Shown: in pieces, positions 6,476-6,895 of the stretch
Layout of the letters: the number at the start of each line of letters is the position of its first letter
Numbering within the stretch: the first letter of the stretch is position 1
Source of the DNA: Alphaproteobacteria bacterium
GTDB lineage: Bacteria > Pseudomonadota > Alphaproteobacteria > Rhizobiales > Devosiaceae
Length of the DNA: 6,895 bases
NCBI GenBank assembly: GCA_018820005.1
Contig: JAHJOS010000001.1
Coordinates: 1 to 6,895, forward strand
Direction of reading: 5' to 3'
Position numbers and translations under genes: made by a program
The notes under the pieces: generated by a model
Database searches by the model: none
Told to the model about the DNA's origin: nothing
What the model saw: the letters and a program-made list of their open reading frames with translations, nothing else

Positions 6476-6895
6476 GCTCCCGCGCCTGGCCGACATACCA
6501 GTCGAGGCTCTCGCGATAGGCGCTGACCGGCCCCAGCACCACAATGGCGGGGGTCGGCACATCGGTCAGGGCGGCGGCTTTGCCCAGCGTCGTCTCGATG
6601 ACATTCTGCTGCGGGCTGGCCGCATGGGAGACGATGGCGAGCCGCTCATTTGGGTCGCGCCCGGCGGCGAGCAGCCGACCCGCTATGGCGCCCAGATGCT
6701 TGACGGCCATGAACATTACCAGCACCGGCGCGGCCTGGGCCACGGCGGGCCAGTCGACACCCTGCGGCACCGCGCCGGATTCGTCGTGCCCGGTGAGGAA
6801 CATCACGGCATGATTGGTGTCGCGATGGGTGATGGGAATGCCGGCATAGGCCAGTCCGCCCAGCCCCGATGAAATGCCGGGCACGATGCGGAACC
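6462..6895 (-). CDS. cobA: Uroporphyrinogen-III C-methyltransferase, N-terminus cut by the window edge
   Basis: SUMT (CobA) transfers two methyl groups from S-adenosylmethionine to C-2 and C-7 of uroporphyrinogen III, giving precorrin-2, the branch point to cobalamin (and siroheme). About 143 C-terminal residues are visible. They include FRIVPGISS at the edge, YAGIPITHRD, AVMFLTGHD, VMFMAVKHL, AIVSHAASPQQ and PAIVVLGPV, all typical of the C-terminal half of this methyltransferase. Family members are usually 250-280 residues, so roughly the first half lies beyond the right edge, including the SAM-binding GxGxGD loop. The GTG at 6884 is internal and not a start, because conserved sequence continues upstream to the edge. 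The stop TAA lies within the first codons of cobB, so the two genes overlap. No CysG-type dehydrogenase/chelatase domain is fused at the C-terminus; the protein ends soon after the methyltransferase core. Identification is secure. Confidence 0.95.
   Translation of the reverse strand, partial: FRIVPGISSGLGGLAYAGIPITHRDTNHAVMFLTGHDESGAVPQGVDWPAVAQAAPVLVMFMAVKHLGAIAGRLLAAGRDPNERLAIVSHAASPQQNVIETTLGKAAALTDVPTPAIVVLGPVSAYRESLDWYVGQAREHVFG

Noticed and set aside
1..6895. A defence island, biosynthetic novelty or mobile element
   Set aside because: Every long stretch is accounted for by seven conserved metabolic genes. No transposase, integrase, repeat array, tRNA attachment site or unfamiliar gene was seen.

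Overview
The window is a stretch of GC-rich bacterial core metabolism. Gene content and protein style suggest an alphaproteobacterium, most likely of the order Hyphomicrobiales and possibly Devosia-like. That placement is inferred from the cobA-cobB-cobQ-cbiB gene set, the high GC and the GTG starts, and it was not tested by a search. Seven protein-coding genes fill almost all of the window. Both edges cut a gene: zwf on the left loses its C-terminal part and cobA on the right loses its N-terminal part.

Left block (1-1971, minus strand): a BadF/BadG-type sugar kinase, probably an amino-sugar kinase, lies 27 bases upstream of zwf (glucose-6-phosphate dehydrogenase). The two genes look like one transcription unit for sugar phosphorylation and entry into the oxidative pentose-phosphate/Entner-Doudoroff routes. 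A 208-base gap (1972-2179) follows, with genes diverging from it. It holds a plausible sigma70-like promoter for the kinase-zwf unit and a short perfect inverted repeat overlapping its -35 box.

Right block (2180-6895): cobalamin (vitamin B12) synthesis. On the minus strand, cobA, cobB, cobQ and cbiB are packed head to tail, with a 14-base overlap, a 7-base gap and a 4-base ATGA overlap in that order, so they are almost certainly one operon. CobA makes precorrin-2 from uroporphyrinogen III. CobB amidates the a and c side chains of the corrin ring, CobQ amidates b, d, e and g, and CbiB attaches the aminopropanol arm. cobU (plus strand, 2180-2716) converges on cbiB with only 24 bases between the stop codons. 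Its product phosphorylates and then guanylylates the arm made by CbiB, so it performs the next step in the pathway although it sits in a separate transcription unit. No cobalamin riboswitch consensus is visible in the gap before cobU. Any riboswitch for the main operon would lie beyond the right edge.

No RNA gene, mobile element, CRISPR array or prophage feature was seen. I found no evidence of an undescribed system. The findings are modest points about regulation, start sites and residue changes. The long plus-strand open frames opposite zwf/kinase, cbiB and cobQ are shadow frames.
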